Origin: JABJAG01 sp038137215
Lineage (GTDB): Bacteria > Pseudomonadota > Alphaproteobacteria > UBA6615
Assembly (NCBI GenBank): GCA_038137215.1
Contig: JAYQBG010000010.1
Span: 27,443-91,442, forward strand
Direction: 5' to 3'
DNA length: 64,000 bases
Translations under genes and position numbers: made by a program
Notes under the pieces: model-generated
What the model was told of the DNA's origin: nothing
Seen by the model: the letters and a program-made list of their open reading frames with translations, nothing else
Database searches by the model: none
Shown here: piece by piece, positions 60,748-64,000 of the stretch
Layout of the letters: each line of letters starts with the position of its first letter
Numbering within the stretch: the first letter of the stretch is position 1

Positions 60748-61941
60748 CTACCGGGACAATGCGGCGACGCCGGGCAATTCCTTGCCTTCGAGCCATTCCA
60801 GAAACGCGCCGCCGGCAGTCGAGACATAACTGAACCGGTCGAGCACACCGGCATGGTTCAGGGCAGCGACCGTGTCGCCGCCACCCGCCACGGAGAGCAA
60901 TCCACCGCGCTGGCTGGCATCGGCCACAGCCCGCGCCAGTTCGCTGGTCCCGGCATCGAAGGGCGGAACCTCGAACGCGCCAACCGGGCCGTTCCAGACA
61001 ACTGTACGTATCTCGGACAATTTTGCTGCTAGCGCGGTCACCGTCCCCATGCCGATATCGAGGATCATCTGGTCATCGGGCACGGCATCGACGGGAACAG
61101 TCTGACTGGGCGCATTCTGTTTGAACTCCGGTGCGATCACCACATCGGAGGGGAGAATGATTTCGCACCCCGACCCGTCGGCGCGTTTAAGAATATCGCG
61201 GGCCGTGTCGGCCATATCCTGCTCACACAGGGATTTTCCGATATCGACCCCCATGGCGAACAGGAAGGTGTTGGCCATACCCCCGCCGATCGCGAGATAG
61301 TCCACCCGTCCGATCAGATTGCCCAGAAGCTCAAGCTTGGACCCGATCTTCGCACCGCCCACGACAGCCATCACCGGACGCTCGGGCGCCTCCAGCGCGC
61401 GTTCCAGGGCGTCGAGCTCAGCCTGCATCAGGCGACCCGCATAGGATGGCAACACATGTGCCACGCCTTCGGTCGAGGCATGAGCACGGTGCGACACCGA
61501 AAAGGCGTCGTTGACATAGACATCGGCAAGACCGGCCAGGGATTTTACAAAGGCAGGGTCATTGGCCTCCTCGCCCGTGTGGAACCGAAGGTTCTCGAGA
61601 ACCAGAATCTCGCCGTCCTGCAGTGCCGCGGCGGCCTCCATCGCGGCGTCACCGATACAATCCGGGGCAAAGGCCACTTCCCGGTTCAGGATGGAAGCCA
61701 GCTCCCGGGCCACAGGTTCCAGCGACATCTCCCCAACCACCTGACCTTTCGGGCGACCGAAATGAGATGCGAGCAGAACCCGCGCGCCCCGCTCGGTGAG
61801 CGCACTGATGGTCGGCACCAGCCGTTCAAGCCGGGTGCCGTCCGTGACCTTGCCTTCGGACATCGGCACGTTGAGATCGCAACGCAACAGCACGCGTTTT
61901 CCGGCCGGATCAAAATCATCAAGGGTCTGAAACGCGCTCAT
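60748..61941 (-). CDS. pgk: Phosphoglycerate kinase
   Basis: A 397-residue glycolytic kinase that interconverts 1,3-bisphosphoglycerate and 3-phosphoglycerate. KRVLLRCDLNVPMSEGKV at the N-terminus, the substrate motif SHFGRPKG, VVGGAKIGSKLELLGNL, and the nucleotide site VVWNGPVGAFEVPPFDAG with LSVAGGGDTVAAL are complete. It stands alone, not next to gap or fba. Confidence 0.97.
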   Translation of the reverse strand: MSAFQTLDDFDPAGKRVLLRCDLNVPMSEGKVTDGTRLERLVPTISALTERGARVLLASHFGRPKGQVVGEMSLEPVARELASILNREVAFAPDCIGDAAMEAAAALQDGEILVLENLRFHTGEEANDPAFVKSLAGLADVYVNDAFSVSHRAHASTEGVAHVLPSYAGRLMQAELDALERALEAPERPVMAVVGGAKIGSKLELLGNLIGRVDYLAIGGGMANTFLFAMGVDIGKSLCEQDMADTARDILKRADGSGCEIILPSDVVIAPEFKQNAPSQTVPVDAVPDDQMILDIGMGTVTALAAKLSEIRTVVWNGPVGAFEVPPFDAGTSELARAVADASQRGGLLSVAGGGDTVAALNHAGVLDRFSYVSTAGGAFLEWLEGKELPGVAALSR

Positions 61942-62017
61942 TTTTCACTCTCGCGGTGATTTGAATTCGCGACAGTTATAACAGCCGCCCGCCCCGGGTA
62001 AAGCGAGGCCGGGCGGG

Positions 62018-63244
62018 TTAATCCAACGCCGGATTGCGTGCCTCAATCCGGCGCAGCGCAAGCATCAGCCCAACGCCGACAACGGACGCAACCACCAGAG
62101 TTACCGGTGCGTAATCCCAGCTTCCCGTGGCCGTCACGACCCAGGCCATGGTCACCGGCCCGACAAGCTGACCGAGCTGGGAGCCCTGCATCATCAGACC
62201 GGTTGTTGCGCCCACCAATGCCGGTGTTGGCGCCACGACCGGTGGCGCGGCAAACAGGCAGGCCGGGATCATGCCGGCGATGAAGGACAGGAAGATCGCC
62301 GCCCCCAGCCGTAGGGCAAAGGACAATCCGTCGTCATACATCAACAGAGCGCTGCCTGCGATCAGCACGAACGTTCCCACCACCAGCAACCAGCGCGGCG
62401 CACCGCGATGCATCGCCACACCGGCCAAAATATTGCCGCCGACATTCACCACAGCCACCAACGCCGTCAGCACCGAGGCCGCGCCAAGCCCCACGGACCC
62501 CCCCTCGGTGTAGAAACTCGGCAGCAGCGCCACGACCGTCACATGGATCGACGAATAGGTCCCGAAGGTCAGCGCCAGGGTCATGGGGCCGATCCGCGTG
62601 AAGGTGCGCAAAGCCTCACCGAAAGGGGGCGGTGAGACAATCCGCGCCCGGGTCGCACCGGCACGGGTTACGCGCAAGACCATCGCCAGAACAAGCAGGG
62701 CCAGAACACCATTCAGCATCCACAGGCCACGCCATCCGGTGGCCTCCATGACCGCCGGGGTCACCAGAATCATCACCGCCACACCGGCGGGCCAGTAGCC
62801 GCTATAAAGCCCGAAGATCAGGCGGTGATGGCGGGGTGCGCTGACGGCGAGAAACATCGACGGCGCCACAGACGCAACCACGATAAACCCGAAACCTTCG
62901 AGCACACGGCTCAACAGCAGGACCAGGAAACCGTCCGCCGCCGCGCCGGCAAAACTGGCCAGCGCTATGGCCAGGAAACCGCAGATGATCAGCCGGCGGT
63001 GCCCCAGCCGGTCACCGAGCGCGCCTGCAACCATGCCCAGCGAAATACCCAGAAGGTTGAAGATCGAGATGATCCAGACGCCCTCGTCCAAGCTCAATCC
63101 CAGTTCACCGCGAATCACAGGGAGTGCCGAAGGTGCCTTGCCGATCTGGAACGCCGCGGTCATCGCGGCGAGAATCAGAACCGAAACCGCAAGCCAGTTG
63201 GTCCGTGGTGACCTGTCGTCACCCCGTACATCTGTGTCGGTCAT
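62018..63244 (-). CDS. MFS transporter (major facilitator superfamily)
   Basis: A 408-residue inner-membrane protein with about 12 hydrophobic segments and the MFS loop motif GALGDRLGHRRLIICG. The start SVLILAAMTAAFQIGKAPSALPVIRGELGLSLDEGVWI resembles CynX/NimT or cyanate/nitroimidazole-type permeases. The substrate is unknown. It lies 9 bases downstream of the LapG-like protease gene and may share its transcript. Confidence 0.85.
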   Translation of the reverse strand: MTDTDVRGDDRSPRTNWLAVSVLILAAMTAAFQIGKAPSALPVIRGELGLSLDEGVWIISIFNLLGISLGMVAGALGDRLGHRRLIICGFLAIALASFAGAAADGFLVLLLSRVLEGFGFIVVASVAPSMFLAVSAPRHHRLIFGLYSGYWPAGVAVMILVTPAVMEATGWRGLWMLNGVLALLVLAMVLRVTRAGATRARIVSPPPFGEALRTFTRIGPMTLALTFGTYSSIHVTVVALLPSFYTEGGSVGLGAASVLTALVAVVNVGGNILAGVAMHRGAPRWLLVVGTFVLIAGSALLMYDDGLSFALRLGAAIFLSFIAGMIPACLFAAPPVVAPTPALVGATTGLMMQGSQLGQLVGPVTMAWVVTATGSWDYAPVTLVVASVVGVGLMLALRRIEARNPALD

Positions 63245-63253
63245 GAAAAAGGG

Positions 63254-63949
63254 TCAGGCTTTCGGCGGCAAATGCAGGTAGAGCCGCTTGCCACTCAGGG
63301 ACACGGTCGGCCGGTACTGCGGGGCCGTTTCGTGGAGAACCACGTCACGGTTCAGCGAATCGAGCATCCACGCCTTGCCGTTCGCATTCACGGCCAGCAC
63401 CGCATGCTGTCGATTGCGTTTTTGGTCGACGACCAGGACCACGCGCATCCGGTCCGGGTGGAAGCCGATCCGTTGGAGCAGCTTGTACTTCGCCAGCGCA
63501 AAGTCTTCGCAATCGCCGCCAAGCTCGAAAAAGGTCTCGGTCTTGGCCCAGAAATCACGCAAGCCGTAATTGTCGATATCCTCGATATAGGGCATGCGAT
63601 TGGTGAAATCGTTCACCATCTTCATCCGGAGCATGGGATCGAGCGATCGCGCGCTGTCGAGAATTTTGGACCAGTGGGATCCACTGGCAACAGCCTCGGG
63701 AACGCTCTTGAAAAGCGTGCGCGAGAAGCTGCGGGCTGTAACATTATCGAGCGGCTGCACCGCGACGCGCGCCTGCGGCAATTTCTTGACCGTATCGCCG
63801 ATAAAGAATTCGCGGGTTCCATACAGCGCCGGAAAAGATTTCGCGGGGATACCGACATCGTCGAGCGCAGCGGCCGCCCAGGCGGGACGCAGAGTCAGCC
63901 CTGCGACAGTCCCGGCACCAAGCGCGGCCAAAAATCCTCGGCGCTGCAT
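63254..63949 (-). CDS. Transglutaminase-like cysteine peptidase (BTLCP/LapG-like), Tat-exported
   Basis: The start chosen is ATG 63949 (GGGGA site 10 bases upstream), giving a twin-arginine signal MQRRGFLAALGAG ending near AWA; total 231 residues. The mature protein is a bacterial transglutaminase-like cysteine peptidase with the triad Cys147 (GGDCEDF), His182 (QHAVLAV) and Asp197 (MLDSLN). LapG members are periplasmic proteases that release adhesins under c-di-GMP control; no LapD gene is adjacent, and a general peptidase role is also open. A longer form from ATG 63955 is possible. Confidence 0.82.
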   Translation of the reverse strand: MQRRGFLAALGAGTVAGLTLRPAWAAAALDDVGIPAKSFPALYGTREFFIGDTVKKLPQARVAVQPLDNVTARSFSRTLFKSVPEAVASGSHWSKILDSARSLDPMLRMKMVNDFTNRMPYIEDIDNYGLRDFWAKTETFFELGGDCEDFALAKYKLLQRIGFHPDRMRVVLVVDQKRNRQHAVLAVNANGKAWMLDSLNRDVVLHETAPQYRPTVSLSGKRLYLHLPPKA

Positions 63950-64000
63950 ATCCATCCCCAAAGACGGCGTTAAATAATTATTTACCACTCCGTCGGGATA

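Overview
The window is high-GC DNA (around 63% by eye) from an alphaproteobacterium, most likely from the Rhodospirillales/Kiloniellales side of the class. The main evidence is the housekeeping blocks ffh-rpsP-rimM-trmD-rplS-leuC-leuD-leuB...asd and dapF-mtaB-ftsY-yciB, together with phaR, dodecin, an IalB-like protein and a transglutaminase-like (LapG-type) protease. Two 10-base N runs (16452-16461 and 16884-16893), three in-frame stops in neighbouring genes and one frameshift suggest a draft, possibly metagenome-derived, scaffold. I saw no tRNA, rRNA, CRISPR array, transposase, phage gene or insertion sequence.

Region 1 (1-33300) is a catabolic accessory region. It opens with a valine-degradation operon read leftward: isobutyryl-CoA dehydrogenase, 3-hydroxyisobutyryl-CoA hydrolase and the start of 3-hydroxyisobutyrate dehydrogenase. 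After it come many short operons of peripheral enzymes: SDR and 3-hydroxyacid dehydrogenases, an MBL-fold lactonase-like enzyme, VOC protein, two family III CoA-transferases, two amidohydrolase-2 enzymes, a CocE-type hydrolase, alpha/beta hydrolases, a dienelactone hydrolase relic, an orphan CoxL-like molybdenum subunit, cupin, PPOX flavoprotein, enoyl-CoA hydratase-like protein, a polysaccharide-deacetylase-fold protein, amidase, glycerol kinase, a serine hydrolase, MFS transporters, a PanE-like reductase and an acyl-CoA ligase. A deiodinase-like thioredoxin-fold protein, a dodecin and an IalB-like protein sit in the middle. The set suggests a heterotroph that takes in varied organic acids and activates or hydrolyses them to CoA esters.

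Region 2 (33400-40020) concerns carbon storage and signalling. A frameshifted PAS-GGDEF-EAL gene faces a small hypothetical gene. Then come phaR, a small protein with a basic tail whose 3' part overlaps a PhaC-like alpha/beta hydrolase by 245 bases in another frame, then phaA and phaB. This is a polyhydroxyalkanoate module.

Region 3 (40080-49620) holds a Nudix hydrolase, an EamA transporter, asd with a ferredoxin-like partner, a stretch of methyltransferase and small secreted-protein genes that separates asd from leuB, and leuB, leuD and leuC. Region 4 (49650-54525) is the rplS-trmD-rimM-rpsP-ffh translation and protein-export block, with an expanded Ala/Glu tail on S16, a collapsed VOC gene copy and a long predicted hairpin upstream of ffh. 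Region 5 (54526-64000) runs from an XRE regulator and dapF-mtaB-ftsY-EamA-yciB to a Nudix gene, a truncated kinase, pgk, an MFS transporter and a LapG-like protease.

Short palindromic repeats of at least three types lie between genes, several at convergent ends or inside operons. Start sites were moved inward from the longest reading frame wherever a ribosome-binding site or the family's normal N-terminus supported it.
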